DNA from: Paludibacteraceae bacterium | Lineage (GTDB): Bacteria; Bacteroidota; Bacteroidia; Bacteroidales; Paludibacteraceae | Reading direction: 5' to 3' | Length of the DNA: 64,000 nt | Assembly: GCA_017387515.1 (NCBI GenBank) | Contig: JAFOFC010000038.1 | Location: 1-64,000, forward strand | Part shown: positions 1 to 9,809 of the stretch, piece after piece | How the letters are laid out: each line of letters opens with the position of its first letter | Numbering within the stretch: the first letter of the stretch is position 1 | Position numbers and translations under genes: made by a program | Notes under the pieces: model-generated | What the model was told of the DNA's origin: nothing | Database searches by the model: none | What the model saw: the letters and a program-made list of their open reading frames with translations, nothing else

Positions 1-1227
1 ATGTCAGTTCGTTTCATCATGGAAGTAGCATGGCAAGCACACTTTGTTAAAAACATGTTCATCCGTCCTTCAGAAGAAGATTTGGCAAACTTTGAACCTG
101 ACTTCATCGTTTACAACGCTTCTAAAGCTAAAGTTGAAAACTACAAAGAACTAGGTTTGAACAGCGAAACTGCAGTTGTATTCAACTTGACCAGCCGCGA
201 ACAAATCATCCTTAACACCTGGTACGGTGGCGAAATGAAAAAAGGTATGTTCTCTATGATGAACTACTACTTGCCACTTAAAGGCATTGCTTCTATGCAC
301 TGCTCTGCAAACTGCGATATGAACGGCGAAAACACCGCTATCTTCTTCGGTTTGTCTGGTACTGGTAAAACCACCCTTTCTACCGATCCAAAACGTCGCT
401 TGATTGGTGACGACGAACACGGTTGGGACGACAACGGCGTATTCAACTTTGAAGGTGGTTGCTATGCTAAAGTTATTGGTTTGGACAAAGTTAGCGAACC
501 TGATATCTTTGGTGCAATCAAACGCAACGCATTGCTAGAAAACGTTACTGTTGCTGCCGATGGTACCATCGACTTCAACGATAAGAGCGTTACCGAAAAT
601 ACCCGTGTTTCTTATCCTATCGAACACATCAACAACATTCAACCAGGTTCTACCGCTCCTGCTGCTAAGAACGTTATCTTCTTGTCAGCTGACGCATTTG
701 GTGTATTGCCTCCTGTATCAATCTTGACTCCAGAACAAACCAAATACTATTTCTTGAGTGGTTTCACCGCTAAATTGGCAGGTACCGAACGTGGTATTAC
801 CGAACCTACTCCTACTTTCTCTGCATGCTTTGGTCAAGCATTCTTGGAATTGCACCCAACCAAATATGCCGAAGAATTGGTTAAGAAAATGGAACAATCT
901 GGTGCTAAAGCATACTTGGTTAACACCGGCTGGAACGGAACTGGCAAACGTATCTCAATTCCTGATACCCGTGGTATTATCGACGCAATTTTGGACGGCT
1001 CTATCTTGAAAGCTGAAACCAAAAAAATCCCTATGTTCGATTTCGAAGTACCTACCGCTCTACCTAACGTAAACCCAGCTATCTTGGATCCTCGCGATAC
1101 TTACAGCTGCGCTTGCGAATGGGAAGAAAAAGCAAAAGACTTGGCTGCTCGCTTCATCAAAAACTTCGCTAAATACGAAGGTAACGAAGCTGGTAAAGCA
1201 TTGGTTGCTGCTGGTCCTCAATTGTAA
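1..1227 (+). CDS. pckA: Phosphoenolpyruvate carboxykinase (ATP), 5'-truncated by the window edge
   Basis: This enzyme interconverts oxaloacetate + ATP and PEP + CO2 + ADP in the cytoplasm; in fermentative Bacteroidales it commonly runs in the CO2-fixing direction toward succinate. The 408 visible residues are the C-terminal three quarters of a family of about 535 residues. The ATG at base 1 is an internal Met, not the start. The kinase P-loop GLSGTGKTT lies near residues 117-125 and the metal/nucleotide segment [10 protein letters not shown] near 135-144. The C-terminus ends [11 protein letters not shown], as in Bacteroides homologues. Codon use favours the C-ending, optimal codons of a highly expressed gene. 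A strong hairpin terminator follows at once. Identification is certain; only the first ~125 residues are missing. Confidence 0.97.
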   Translation: MSVRFIMEVAWQAHFVKNMFIRPSEEDLANFEPDFIVYNASKAKVENYKELGLNSETAVVFNLTSREQIILNTWYGGEMKKGMFSMMNYYLPLKGIASMHCSANCDMNGENTAIFFGLSGTGKTTLSTDPKRRLIGDDEHGWDDNGVFNFEGGCYAKVIGLDKVSEPDIFGAIKRNALLENVTVAADGTIDFNDKSVTENTRVSYPIEHINNIQPGSTAPAAKNVIFLSADAFGVLPPVSILTPEQTKYYFLSGFTAKLAGTERGITEPTPTFSACFGQAFLELHPTKYAEELVKKMEQSGAKAYLVNTGWNGTGKRISIPDTRGIIDAILDGSILKAETKKIPMFDFEVPTALPNVNPAILDPRDTYSCACEWEEKAKDLAARFIKNFAKYEGNEAGKALVAAGPQL

Positions 1228-1246
1228 TTCATACAACAAGGATAAC

Positions 1247-1276
1247 AAAAGGGTGGTCTTACGACCACCCTTTCTT
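1247..1276. terminator. Rho-independent terminator after pckA
   Basis: Perfect 8-bp stem GGGTGGTC / GACCACCC with loop TTAC, preceded by AAAA and followed by TTTCTT. It lies between the convergent pckA and uvrA ends and could serve both strands. Confidence 0.85.
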
Positions 1277-1317
1277 ATTTCTGCCCTGATAAAGCGCTAA
1301 CTAAGATAAACAAAACA

Positions 1318-4104
1318 TTAATCTAGGTACTTAGCAGTATACGAATGCTCTACCCCTTTTAGGCCTTCTGGAATACCTTCATACACCACACTACCTCCTT
1401 TTTCGCCGCCTTCTGGTCCTAAATCTATTAAGTAATCGGCTTGCTTCACTACATCCATATTGTGTTCAATAATCACTACCGAATGCCCCTTAAAAATTAG
1501 TCGTTGAAAAGCTTGCATTAGGGTCTTAATGTCAGAAAAATGCAACCCTGTGGTAGGTTCATCAAAAATAAACAACTTATTTCCTTGCGCATCGGTAGCC
1601 AAAAAAGAGGCTAATTTTACCCGTTGACTTTCGCCACCCGACAAGGTAGAAGAAGGCTGACCTAATTTAATATACCCCAACCCTACTTCTTGCAAAGGCC
1701 TTAATTTTCTAACAATTAACTGAGGCAAATTGGCGGTATCTTCTGCAAAAAACTCTATAGCCTGGTTTACCGTCATTTCTAACACATCGTAAATGTCTTT
1801 TTGGCGATATTTTACTTCTAGCACATCCGATTTAAAGCGTTTGCCATGACAAGCCTCGCAAGTCAACACCACATCGGCCATAAATTGCATGGGTACCGTT
1901 ATTACACCCTCTCCTTGACACACATCGCACCTGCCTCCTTGCGAGTTAAACGAGAAGAAACCAGGGGTATACCCCATCTGTTTAGCCAAGGGTTGCTCTG
2001 CATACAAACGCCTAATTTCGTCAAATGCTTTTAAATAGGTAGCAGGGTTAGAACGAGTAGATTTACCAATGGGATTTTGGTCTACCAATTCCACATCGGT
2101 AAGTAAATGCAAACTACCTTGCACCTTCAAACAACTACCCACATGATCTACTACCCCACCATAATGCCTTTTAAGCGCCGCATACAGCACATCGCGCACC
2201 AAGGTTGATTTACCAGACCCCGAAACACCCGTTACCACCGTTAGCACACCCAAAGGGAAACGAACCGTCACGTTTTTTAAATTATGATGAGTAGCCTCTA
2301 CTACTTCTATATAATTAGACCAGGTTCTAGGTTGTGGCAAGAAGTTTACTTCTTCTTCTCCAGCCAAATAACGCAGTGTAGCCGAATTTGGGTAATGTGC
2401 TTTTTGTTGCAACAATTGTTTAGGGTCGCCTTGCAGCACAACCTCGCCACCCAGTCTACCCGCACCCGGACCAATATCAATGATATAATCGGCTGCTTGC
2501 ATAATGGTTTTATCGTGCTCTACCACCACTACCGTATTACCCAACTGTTGCAATTGACGCAACACACCTATTAGCAAATCTGTATTTCTAGGATGCAAGC
2601 CAATACTAGGTTCGTCTAATACATACAAAGACCCTACCAAACTACTTCCCAGCGAAGATACTAAATTAATGCGCTGACTCTCTCCACCCGACAAGGTAGC
2701 AGAAGCCCTGTTTAACGTTAAATAATCCAATCCCACATCCATCAAGCACTTAACGCGTTTCTTAATTTCTACCAACAAGCGTTGGGCGGCAGCCATTTCG
2801 TAATCGGTTAAGGTAAGATGTTCAAAAAAACGATACAATTCTGATATAGGCATTTGAACCAAGTCTGTAATAGACTTACCCCCTACTTTAACATACGAAG
2901 CCTCTTTTTTAAGTCGCATTCCCTTACAATCGGGACAAATGGTTTTGCCTCGATAACGGCTTAGCATTACCCTGTATTGAACCTTATATTGATTTTGCTT
3001 TAAAAATCGAAAGAATTCGTCTAACCCTTCAAAATACTCATTACCTGTCCACAACAAACGTTTTTGTTGGTCTGTTAACTGGTAATATGGGCGATGAATA
3101 GGAAAATCAAACTTAGCCGCATGCTTAATAAGCAACTGCAAGTCTACGCCCATTTTTTCGCCTCGCCAACAAGCCACAGCCCCCTCGTAAACAGACAACG
3201 CTTGGTTAGGAATCACTAAATTTTCGTCAATTCCAATAACCGAACCAAAACCTTCGCAAGTGGGGCATGCTCCAATAGGGTTATTAAAACTAAATAGTTG
3301 CTCGGTAGGTTCTTCAAACACCATGCCGTCTGCCTTAAAATCGCGCGAAAATTCTTTCATCGATTGCACGTTGCGCGCATCGTCTAATTGCGCCAAAAAA
3401 GCCACACCACGACCCTCGTAAAAGGCCGTTTCTACCGAATCGGCCAACCGATTATATAAACTTGGCTCGTCACTAACTACAAATCGGTCTATCACCAAGT
3501 AAGTATCTTTTGGACAGCAGGTTTCCAACATGGCATCCGAGATACGTACCACCTGACCTGCTACCAACAAACGATTAAAACCTTGCTGCAACAAAGTTGA
3601 CAAGAGTTCATTCCAGGTAAATAATTCGTCATCGTACAAGGGAGCCAGCAGCAAAAAACTACTTCCCGCCACCTGTTGCTGTACAAAATTAAGTACATCC
3701 AACACTTGATGCTTCTTTACTTCTTCGCCCGATATTGGCGAGATGGTTTTGCCTATACGGGCATATAACTTACGCAGGTAATCGTAAATCTCGGTGGTAG
3801 TTCCTACTGTAGAACGGCTATTGCGTGTTTTTACCTTTTGTTCTACCGCAATGGCAGGAGGCAAACCGGTTATAAAATCAACCTCGGGTTTTGCCATACG
3901 CCCCAAGAATTGACGCGCATAAGAAGAAAGGCTCTCTACATACCTTCGCTGACCTTCTGCATACAACGTATCAAAAGCCAACGACGATTTGCCAGAGCCA
4001 GAAACACCCGTCACCACCACCAATTTACCATGTGGAATTTCAACCTCAATATTTTTGAGGTTGTTTACACGGGCACCCTTAATATGTATAACCGATTCTT
4101 TTAT
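1318..4104 (-). CDS. uvrA: Excinuclease ABC subunit A, probable ATA start
   Basis: DNA-damage recognition ATPase of nucleotide excision repair, working with UvrB and UvrC. Two ABC halves are visible, each with a P-loop ([12 protein letters not shown] and [12 protein letters not shown]) and an LSGGESQR signature. CxxC zinc pairs include [22 protein letters not shown] and CEACHGKR. The first canonical start in frame is a TTG at 4023, but it would delete the conserved leading strand [19 protein letters not shown] that precedes the P-loop in UvrA proteins. That segment is encoded in frame up to a TAG at 4117-4119. The family-typical start (M-K-E...GAR-x-NNLKNI) falls on ATA at 4104-4102, which overlaps the pfkA stop as ATAA. 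With that start the protein has 928 residues, close to the usual ~940. Gene identity is certain; the start codon is inferred. Confidence 0.9.
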   Translation of the reverse strand: MKESVIHIKGARVNNLKNIEVEIPHGKLVVVTGVSGSGKSSLAFDTLYAEGQRRYVESLSSYARQFLGRMAKPEVDFITGLPPAIAVEQKVKTRNSRSTVGTTTEIYDYLRKLYARIGKTISPISGEEVKKHQVLDVLNFVQQQVAGSSFLLLAPLYDDELFTWNELLSTLLQQGFNRLLVAGQVVRISDAMLETCCPKDTYLVIDRFVVSDEPSLYNRLADSVETAFYEGRGVAFLAQLDDARNVQSMKEFSRDFKADGMVFEEPTEQLFSFNNPIGACPTCEGFGSVIGIDENLVIPNQALSVYEGAVACWRGEKMGVDLQLLIKHAAKFDFPIHRPYYQLTDQQKRLLWTGNEYFEGLDEFFRFLKQNQYKVQYRVMLSRYRGKTICPDCKGMRLKKEASYVKVGGKSITDLVQMPISELYRFFEHLTLTDYEMAAAQRLLVEIKKRVKCLMDVGLDYLTLNRASATLSGGESQRINLVSSLGSSLVGSLYVLDEPSIGLHPRNTDLLIGVLRQLQQLGNTVVVVEHDKTIMQAADYIIDIGPGAGRLGGEVVLQGDPKQLLQQKAHYPNSATLRYLAGEEEVNFLPQPRTWSNYIEVVEATHHNLKNVTVRFPLGVLTVVTGVSGSGKSTLVRDVLYAALKRHYGGVVDHVGSCLKVQGSLHLLTDVELVDQNPIGKSTRSNPATYLKAFDEIRRLYAEQPLAKQMGYTPGFFSFNSQGGRCDVCQGEGVITVPMQFMADVVLTCEACHGKRFKSDVLEVKYRQKDIYDVLEMTVNQAIEFFAEDTANLPQLIVRKLRPLQEVGLGYIKLGQPSSTLSGGESQRVKLASFLATDAQGNKLFIFDEPTTGLHFSDIKTLMQAFQRLIFKGHSVVIIEHNMDVVKQADYLIDLGPEGGEKGGSVVYEGIPEGLKGVEHSYTAKYLD

Positions 4105-5081
4105 ATCGAAAGCGTTCTAAGGGTTGATATTAACTTCATGTTGATAGGTTTATCGTCACGAATGGCCTTAGAGAAAGGAACGTATACAATTTCGTCGTTT
4201 ACAATACCTACCATTAAGTTACGTTGCTCTTCTAGCAAGGCTTCGATAGCAGCGGCCCCCATTCTACTGGCCAAAATACGGTCTTGAGCCGATGGTGAAC
4301 CACCACGTTGCATATGGCCTAATACCACCACACGCACATCGTATTCGGGATGCTCTTTTTTAATTCTATCGGCAACTCCTTGAGCGCCACCGGTAACATC
4401 ACTTTCTGCCACCAATACAATACTAGAGTTTTTGCTTTTTCTAAAGCCGTTTTTAATAACTTCCGATAGCAAATCATCTTTAATGCTAATTTCTGGAATG
4501 ACAGCAGCTTCTGCTCCCGATGCAATGGCAGCATTCAAGGCCAAGAAACCAGCGTCACGACCCATTACTTCTACAAAGAACAAACGTTCGTGCGACGACG
4601 CAGTATCTCTAATTTTATCTACCGCATCAATCACGGTATTAAGCGCCGTATCGTAACCAATGGTAAAGTCGGTACCATACAAGTCATTATCTATGGTACA
4701 TGGCACACCTACTATAGGAAAATTAAATTCTTGTGCAAAAATACGCGCACCCGTAAAGGTACCATCACCACCCAACACTACCAACGCATCAATCTCGTGG
4801 CTTTTTAAGGTGTCGTATGCCAACTGTCTACCTTCTTTGGTTTTAAATTCATCACAACGAGCCGTTTTTATAATAGTACCACCGTGTTGAATAATATTAC
4901 TAACATTTTGTGTTTTAAACTCTACTATCTCGTTGGTTACCATACCTTTATAACCTCTCATAATGGCTTTTACTTTAATACCATTAAAAATAGCAGCACG
5001 TGTTACGGCACGCAAAGCCGCATTCATACCAGGGGCATCTCCACCCGAAGTTAGAATACCAATTGTTTTAATTTGATACAT
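4101..5081 (-). CDS. pfkA: ATP-dependent 6-phosphofructokinase
   Basis: Phosphorylates fructose-6-phosphate to fructose-1,6-bisphosphate, the committed glycolytic step. The 326-residue length matches bacterial PfkA (~320). Visible motifs are the N-terminal [13 protein letters not shown] loop, the ATP-binding GGDGTF segment, the catalytic CTIDNDL stretch with the proton-accepting Asp, and the substrate-binding GHMQRGG region. It is the fourth gene of the porQ-cmk-ispH-pfkA-uvrA transcription unit. Its TAA stop overlaps the proposed uvrA ATA start by three of four bases. Confidence 0.97.
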   Translation of the reverse strand: MYQIKTIGILTSGGDAPGMNAALRAVTRAAIFNGIKVKAIMRGYKGMVTNEIVEFKTQNVSNIIQHGGTIIKTARCDEFKTKEGRQLAYDTLKSHEIDALVVLGGDGTFTGARIFAQEFNFPIVGVPCTIDNDLYGTDFTIGYDTALNTVIDAVDKIRDTASSHERLFFVEVMGRDAGFLALNAAIASGAEAAVIPEISIKDDLLSEVIKNGFRKSKNSSIVLVAESDVTGGAQGVADRIKKEHPEYDVRVVVLGHMQRGGSPSAQDRILASRMGAAAIEALLEEQRNLMVGIVNDEIVYVPFSKAIRDDKPINMKLISTLRTLSI

Positions 5082-5092
5082 GGTTTATCTAT

Positions 5093-5989
5093 TTAAATTT
5101 GTTTATTATCGTTTTGAATCGTCTTATCAATAATTTGGGTTATCCTATTTTTTACCGCCTCCATTTGCCATTTAGGCGTAGATGTTGCCCCACATATGCC
5201 CACCGACATTTCACCTTCATACATAGCCATTGTTACATCGTCTGGCGACGAAACAAAATAAGTCTTAGTATTCTGTTTTTTACATTCTTCGTACAACACC
5301 TTACCATTGGAACTTTTTTTGCCGCTTACAAAAAATATAAGTTCGTGATTCTTAGCAAATTGCTTAATATGTTCCATTCTATTGGCAACCTGCCTGCAAA
5401 TGGTATCGTAATAGGTAAATTGCTCTACATCAAATATCTGCTCTTTTATCTTATCGACCAACGCGTTAAAACCACCTATTGATTTAGTGGTTTGTGAGAA
5501 CAAAATAATCGATTTACTAAAATCAACATCCTTTAAATCGGATTCTTGCTCTACCACGATTGCCTTTCCTGCAGTTTGCCCAACTAAACCATTTACCTCG
5601 GCATGACCTTTTTTACCATAAATAACAATTTGCGCTTCGGGATATTGTTCAAACGCCTTACGAATGCGTTTTTGCAAAGCTAACACCACAGGGCAAGTTG
5701 CATCTATAATTTCTACTCCATTGGCACGGGCCTGATCATACACCATAGGAGGTTCTCCGTGCGCTCTAAACAATAGTTTGGTATCATGCAAATTTGCTAA
5801 ATCAGCATGTTCTATCACTACCAAACCAGCTTTTGACAGTCTTTCTACCTCGTCGCTATTGTGTACAATATCGCCCAAGCAATACAACTGATTACTTACA
5901 CTTAATTCTTGTTCTGCTTTTTGGATGGCATTTACCACTCCAAAACAAAAACCAGAATCACCATCTATTTCTATATGCGGGTACAGCAT
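5093..5989 (-). CDS. ispH: 4-hydroxy-3-methylbut-2-enyl diphosphate reductase
   Basis: Last step of the MEP isoprenoid pathway: a [4Fe-4S] enzyme reducing HMBPP to IPP and DMAPP. The three cluster cysteines sit in DSGFCFGV, DATCPVV and GICGATSTPKW, the canonical IspH positions. The ATG at 5989 gives 298 residues, typical for the family, and overlaps the cmk 3' end by 19 bp. A longer in-frame TTG at 6016 would only add nine unconserved residues. Only 11 bp separate it from pfkA. The IPP it makes would also supply the undecaprenyl synthase encoded at 20.3 kb. Confidence 0.96.
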   Translation of the reverse strand: MLYPHIEIDGDSGFCFGVVNAIQKAEQELSVSNQLYCLGDIVHNSDEVERLSKAGLVVIEHADLANLHDTKLLFRAHGEPPMVYDQARANGVEIIDATCPVVLALQKRIRKAFEQYPEAQIVIYGKKGHAEVNGLVGQTAGKAIVVEQESDLKDVDFSKSIILFSQTTKSIGGFNALVDKIKEQIFDVEQFTYYDTICRQVANRMEHIKQFAKNHELIFFVSGKKSSNGKVLYEECKKQNTKTYFVSSPDDVTMAMYEGEMSVGICGATSTPKWQMEAVKNRITQIIDKTIQNDNKQI

Positions 5990-6651
5990 ACTTTTTCTAC
6001 TTGTTTCATTAACCAAATTTGTTGTTCTTCGCGGGTCATGTAGCTATTATCCAGCACAATGGCATCCGATGCTTGCACTAGGGGACTTTCGGCACGATGT
6101 TGGTCTTGATAGTCTCTATCTATCACATTCTGAAGCACCTCATCAAAGTTTACTTGCATACCTTTTGCTGTCCACTCATCGTAACGACGTTGCGCCCTCA
6201 CTTTTGGATCGGCTGTTACAAATACTTTTAGTTCGGCATCAGGAAACACCACGGTACCAATATCCCTTCCATCCATCACCACACCTTTATTGATTCCCAT
6301 AGCACGTTGTAGCTCCACCATTTTTTGACGTACTTCTTTGATGCTACTAACCTTACTAACCCACTGCGACACCTCTACGCTACGAATAGCATCCTCAACA
6401 GGTTCATTATTAAGCAATACCCCTTCATCGGGCGTAAAAGCCACCTGAATAGCCGATAGCGCGGCTATTAAAGCATGCGTATCAACATTACCTTGCGCAA
6501 TAACACCTTTTTGCAAGGCATACAACGTAACCGCACGGTACATAGCACCTGTATCTACGTAAATATACCCCAACTCTTTTGCCAAGCGCTTGGCCATGGT
6601 ACTTTTACCACAAGAGGAAAATCCGTCTATAGCTATGGTAATTGGTTTCAT
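5971..6651 (-). CDS. cmk: (d)CMP kinase
   Basis: Phosphorylates CMP/dCMP to the diphosphates. The P-loop is GFSSCGKST near residues 9-17, followed by YVDTGAMYRAVTLYAL (substrate binding), MDGRDIGTVVFPDAELKVFVTA and the lid with RAQRRYDE. The 226 residues fit the family. Its ATG overlaps the porQ TGA as ATGA, a sign of translational coupling. The order porQ-cmk-ispH-pfkA is, from general knowledge, common in Bacteroidales. Confidence 0.96.
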   Translation of the reverse strand: MKPITIAIDGFSSCGKSTMAKRLAKELGYIYVDTGAMYRAVTLYALQKGVIAQGNVDTHALIAALSAIQVAFTPDEGVLLNNEPVEDAIRSVEVSQWVSKVSSIKEVRQKMVELQRAMGINKGVVMDGRDIGTVVFPDAELKVFVTADPKVRAQRRYDEWTAKGMQVNFDEVLQNVIDRDYQDQHRAESPLVQASDAIVLDNSYMTREEQQIWLMKQVEKVCCTRI

Positions 6652-7667
6652 AACGATTTTTTAGTACATTGATTAATATCTATTGCCACCGTAAAATGCC
6701 CCGTAACAGCTGCTGTATTATAAAAAGCAACCGCAGCACCCAGTTGCACCATTTTAATTTTTACACCAAAACCACCCGTCAAACCTGCCACCGAAAACAC
6801 ATAAGGATTGGCTAAACTAAAGCCTCTATCAAAATTATACCCCAATGCAATCCAAAATTTTTCTGATTTTGGCACAATATCAATACCCAAAATAATTTTA
6901 CGTGCAAAGGCCTCACCTGCTGTTATTGATTTTAAATCGCTTTCATTAGACGCCCTTTCGTAATCCCATTTTTGCAAATTCTGCAACGTTAAACTTAATC
7001 CAAAAGGCGCTTTAGAAAAACGTTTGGTTACACCTATCGACAAATTTATGGGCATCCATGTACTTGTCATGTAAATATCATCGGGCCCAGCTACACGTCC
7101 CCCAAAATTGCGCAACGACAAGCCTGCAGAAACCAAATGGGTGGTATCATTAAACAGCATACCTATATCGGCTCCTAACGAAAACGAGGTATACGTTTCG
7201 TAGGTTGACAACACGGGTTTAAAAGTAACCCCTATGGTAAAGTACTTATTAAGTTGCCTAGAATACGTAGCATTAATAGCAAAATCTTGGGCAGAAAAAT
7301 CGCCCGTAGCATTTCCATGTTCGTCGTACCCACTCATGTTGCCGTATTGAGCAAACTGAAAAGAACCTGCAAACGCATCCTTATCGCTAAACTTAGTGGC
7401 ATACATAGCAGAACCATAACCAGTTCCTACCATATACACCGAATAATTTAAGAATAATAGTTTATCTGATTGCGTTGTCAAAGAGGCGGGATTATTAACC
7501 GAAAACGACGGGTCTGTACCCGCATAAGAGACTGCATGCCCACCCAATGCTGCCACATGCGCCGCAACGGGATAATCTACAAATGTAGCAACCGCCGTTC
7601 CCATTTGTTGCGACCAAGCGCCAACAAATAGTACACCCATAATCAGTATAAGCAAAACACGTCTCAC
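6648..7667 (-). CDS. porQ: Type IX secretion system protein PorQ
   Basis: Outer-membrane beta-barrel protein of the T9SS, thought to work with PorV, PorU and PorZ in cargo attachment. The 339-residue product has a short signal peptide (MRRVLLILIMGVLFVGAWSQ). It then shows the FDYPVAAHVAALGG-like start (here FVDYPVAAHVAALGG) and VNNPASL typical of PorQ/PorV-like proteins, and many alternating aromatic beta-strands up to the end. The start is GTG at 7667; no in-frame ATG lies upstream. It is the first gene of a five-gene minus-strand operon, with a TAnnTTTG box 24 bp upstream of the start. Confidence 0.88.
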   Translation of the reverse strand: MRRVLLILIMGVLFVGAWSQQMGTAVATFVDYPVAAHVAALGGHAVSYAGTDPSFSVNNPASLTTQSDKLLFLNYSVYMVGTGYGSAMYATKFSDKDAFAGSFQFAQYGNMSGYDEHGNATGDFSAQDFAINATYSRQLNKYFTIGVTFKPVLSTYETYTSFSLGADIGMLFNDTTHLVSAGLSLRNFGGRVAGPDDIYMTSTWMPINLSIGVTKRFSKAPFGLSLTLQNLQKWDYERASNESDLKSITAGEAFARKIILGIDIVPKSEKFWIALGYNFDRGFSLANPYVFSVAGLTGGFGVKIKMVQLGAAVAFYNTAAVTGHFTVAIDINQCTKKSL

Positions 7668-7690
7668 TATATCATGCTAAAAAAAACGCT

Positions 7691-7698
7691 CAAATATA
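7691..7698 (-). promoter_or_regulatory. -7 box of the porQ operon
   Basis: CAAATATA on the plus strand, i.e. TATATTTG on the coding strand, matches the Bacteroidota TAnnTTTG element 24 bp upstream of the porQ GTG. No clear -33 box was seen. Confidence 0.5.
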
Positions 7699-7782
7699 CA
7701 CATTTCTACGTAATTTTTTAGCATTATAGAGGTGTATATTTCTACAGCAATTTATTTTTTAGAAAAAAGTCAAATGTTTGGT

Positions 7783-7812
7783 TTTGTATCTAAAAAAATT
7801 ATAGTACATTTG
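7783..7812 (+). promoter_or_regulatory. Promoter of tonB
   Basis: TTTG at 7783-7786 and TACATTTG at 7805-7812, spaced 18 bp: both elements of the Bacteroidota housekeeping promoter, ending 30 bp before the ATG. Confidence 0.65.
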
Positions 7813-7842
7813 CAAACGGACAACAAAATCAAACGATATAAT

Positions 7843-8529
7843 ATGGAAATTAAAAAATCACCCAAAGCCGACTTGGAGAACAAAAAATCCACCTCCATAT
7901 TAATTGGCTTGGTAGTGGCTCTTGGTCTTACGTTCGTAGCATTCGAATGGGCAGAACAAGACATTACTGTGTACGAAGAAGCACTGGTAGAAGCAGTAGC
8001 TGAGGATGAAGACATGATTGAAATCACATTAAGAGACGAGACTCCTCCACCTCCTCCACCTCCAGCTCCACAAGAAACCGTATTAAGCGATATCATTGAT
8101 ATTCAAGACAACGAAACTGAAGTTGAAGACATTGAATTCAACTCGGAAGACGAAGCTGACAAGGGTGTTGATTTTCAAGCACCTGTTGCTCCACCCGAAG
8201 AAGACCCAGAAGAACAACGCATTCACGTTATCGTAGAAAAAATGCCCGAATTCCCAGGTGGCGCAGAAGCTATGAATCGTTTCTTGGTACGTAACATTAA
8301 GTATCCACTTATTGCACAAGAAAACGGCATTCAAGGACGTGTAATCTGCCAATTTGTGGTAAACAGCGACGGTAAAATTGTTGACGTACAAGTAGTACGT
8401 GGTGTAGAAGCCAGCTTGGATAAAGAAGCAAAACGCGTAATTGAATCTATGCCAGCATGGACACCAGGTCGTCAAGGCGGTAAAAACGTACGCGTAAAAT
8501 ACACCTTGCCTATCCGTTTCAAACTATAA
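7843..8529 (+). CDS. tonB: Energy transducer TonB family protein
   Basis: Couples the inner-membrane proton-motive force (via ExbB/ExbD) to outer-membrane receptors. The 228-residue protein from the ATG at 7843 has a cytoplasmic lysine-rich N-terminus, one membrane anchor at about residues 19-36, a seven-proline run near 68-74, an acidic periplasmic linker and a TonB C-terminal domain at about 145-228. That domain carries the common Bacteroidota opening MPEFPGGAEAMNRFL and YPLIAQENGIQGRV. An upstream in-frame start at 7732 is rejected because the promoter lies between it and the chosen ATG. No exbB/exbD genes are nearby. Confidence 0.92.
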   Translation: MEIKKSPKADLENKKSTSILIGLVVALGLTFVAFEWAEQDITVYEEALVEAVAEDEDMIEITLRDETPPPPPPPAPQETVLSDIIDIQDNETEVEDIEFNSEDEADKGVDFQAPVAPPEEDPEEQRIHVIVEKMPEFPGGAEAMNRFLVRNIKYPLIAQENGIQGRVICQFVVNSDGKIVDVQVVRGVEASLDKEAKRVIESMPAWTPGRQGGKNVRVKYTLPIRFKL

Positions 8530-8550
8530 AAACAGTTATAACCTATACTA

Positions 8551-8577
8551 AAAAGCCTTCTACGGAAGGCTTTTTTA
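8551..8577 (+). terminator. Rho-independent terminator after tonB
   Basis: Perfect 10-bp stem AAAAGCCTTC / GAAGGCTTTT with loop TACG running into a T tract, 21 bp after the tonB stop. Confidence 0.9.
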
Positions 8578-8581
8578 TTCT

Positions 8582-9799
8582 ATGGACCAACTATCAACCA
8601 CCAACCCTACCAGCGAAAAAGCCATTCTAGTAGGCCTTATTACTCCGCAACAAAACGAAAGAAAGGCAATTGAGTACATCGATGAATTGGAATTTTTAGC
8701 CGATACAGCGGGCGCTGTTGTTGTGCATAAATTCTTTCAACGTTTAGATTACGCCAATTCCAAAACCTTTGTTGGCACAGGAAAACTAGAAGAAATCAAA
8801 GCCTACATAGAAAACAACGACGTCAACCTAGCTATTTTTGACGACGAGCTTTCGCCTTCTCAGCTGCGCAACATCGAAAAAGAATTGCAAGTAAAAGTAT
8901 TGGATAGAACCAGTCTTATCTTGGACATTTTTGCCAAAAGGGCTCAAACAGCACATGCAAAAACCCAAGTAGAACTAGCACAACTTCAATACTTATTACC
9001 CCGACTAACCCGCATGTGGACACACTTGGAACGCCAACGTGGTGGTATTGGCATGCGTGGTCCTGGCGAAACACAAATTGAGACCGACCGCCGTATTATT
9101 TTACGCCGTATTTCGTTGCTAAAAGAAGAATTAGTTAGTATCGATAAACAAAAAACCGTCCAACGCAAAAACAGAGGCAAATTAGTGCGTATTGCCCTTG
9201 TAGGTTATACCAACGTAGGCAAATCTACCTTAATGAATTTAATTAGCAAATCGGATGTTTTTGCCGAAAACAAACTATTTGCCACCCTCGATACTACCGT
9301 ACGCAAAGTAGTAGTGCAAAACCTACCCTTTTTGCTAACCGATACCGTAGGTTTTATTCGCAAATTGCCCCACGGATTGGTAGAATCGTTTAAATCAACC
9401 CTTGACGAGGTACGCGAAGCCGACATTTGGGTACACGTAGTAGATATTTCACATCCACAGTTTGAAGAACAAATGGAGGTGGTAGAGCGCACGCTTCACG
9501 AAATTGAAGAAAACGAAAAACCCACCATCATTGTCTTTAACAAAATTGACGCCTACGAATTTGAATCCAAAGACGAGCTAGATTTAACTCCCTCTACCCC
9601 ACAAAACGTATCCATAGAAGAATTAAAACAAACATGGATGTCTAAATTGGGAGAAAATTGTATCTTTATATCGGCCAAAGAAAAAATCAATATAGAAGAG
9701 TTAAAGCAATTGTTGTACGATCGTGCTAAAGAAATACACACGGCCCGATTCCCTTACAACGATTTCTTATACGAAACTTACGACGAAGAACCCGTTTAA
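8582..9799 (+). CDS. hflX: Ribosome-associated GTPase HflX
   Basis: GTP-binding protein that rescues or splits stalled ribosomes. The 405 residues contain the HflX N-terminal domain (KTFVGTGKLEEI, IFDDELSPSQLRNIEKEL, DRTSLILDIFAKRAQT), the glycine-rich GPGETQIETDRR linker and a GTPase domain with G1 GYTNVGKST near residues 207-215, G3 DTVGF and G4 NKID. It starts four bases after the tonB terminator and is followed 10 bp later by the DUF4954 gene, so the genes to ~13.1 kb probably form one transcript. Confidence 0.96.
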   Translation: MDQLSTTNPTSEKAILVGLITPQQNERKAIEYIDELEFLADTAGAVVVHKFFQRLDYANSKTFVGTGKLEEIKAYIENNDVNLAIFDDELSPSQLRNIEKELQVKVLDRTSLILDIFAKRAQTAHAKTQVELAQLQYLLPRLTRMWTHLERQRGGIGMRGPGETQIETDRRIILRRISLLKEELVSIDKQKTVQRKNRGKLVRIALVGYTNVGKSTLMNLISKSDVFAENKLFATLDTTVRKVVVQNLPFLLTDTVGFIRKLPHGLVESFKSTLDEVREADIWVHVVDISHPQFEEQMEVVERTLHEIEENEKPTIIVFNKIDAYEFESKDELDLTPSTPQNVSIEELKQTWMSKLGENCIFISAKEKINIEELKQLLYDRAKEIHTARFPYNDFLYETYDEEPV

Positions 9800-9809
9800 C
9801 AACATACCT

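Noticed and set aside
1..3. ATG at base 1 as the true pckA start
   Set aside because: The protein from this Met lacks the N-terminal quarter of the family and the preceding residues must lie outside the window.
3838..4287. 149-codon plus-strand frame opposite uvrA/pfkA
   Set aside because: Antisense to two certain genes, no recognisable protein features, no promoter; a shadow frame.
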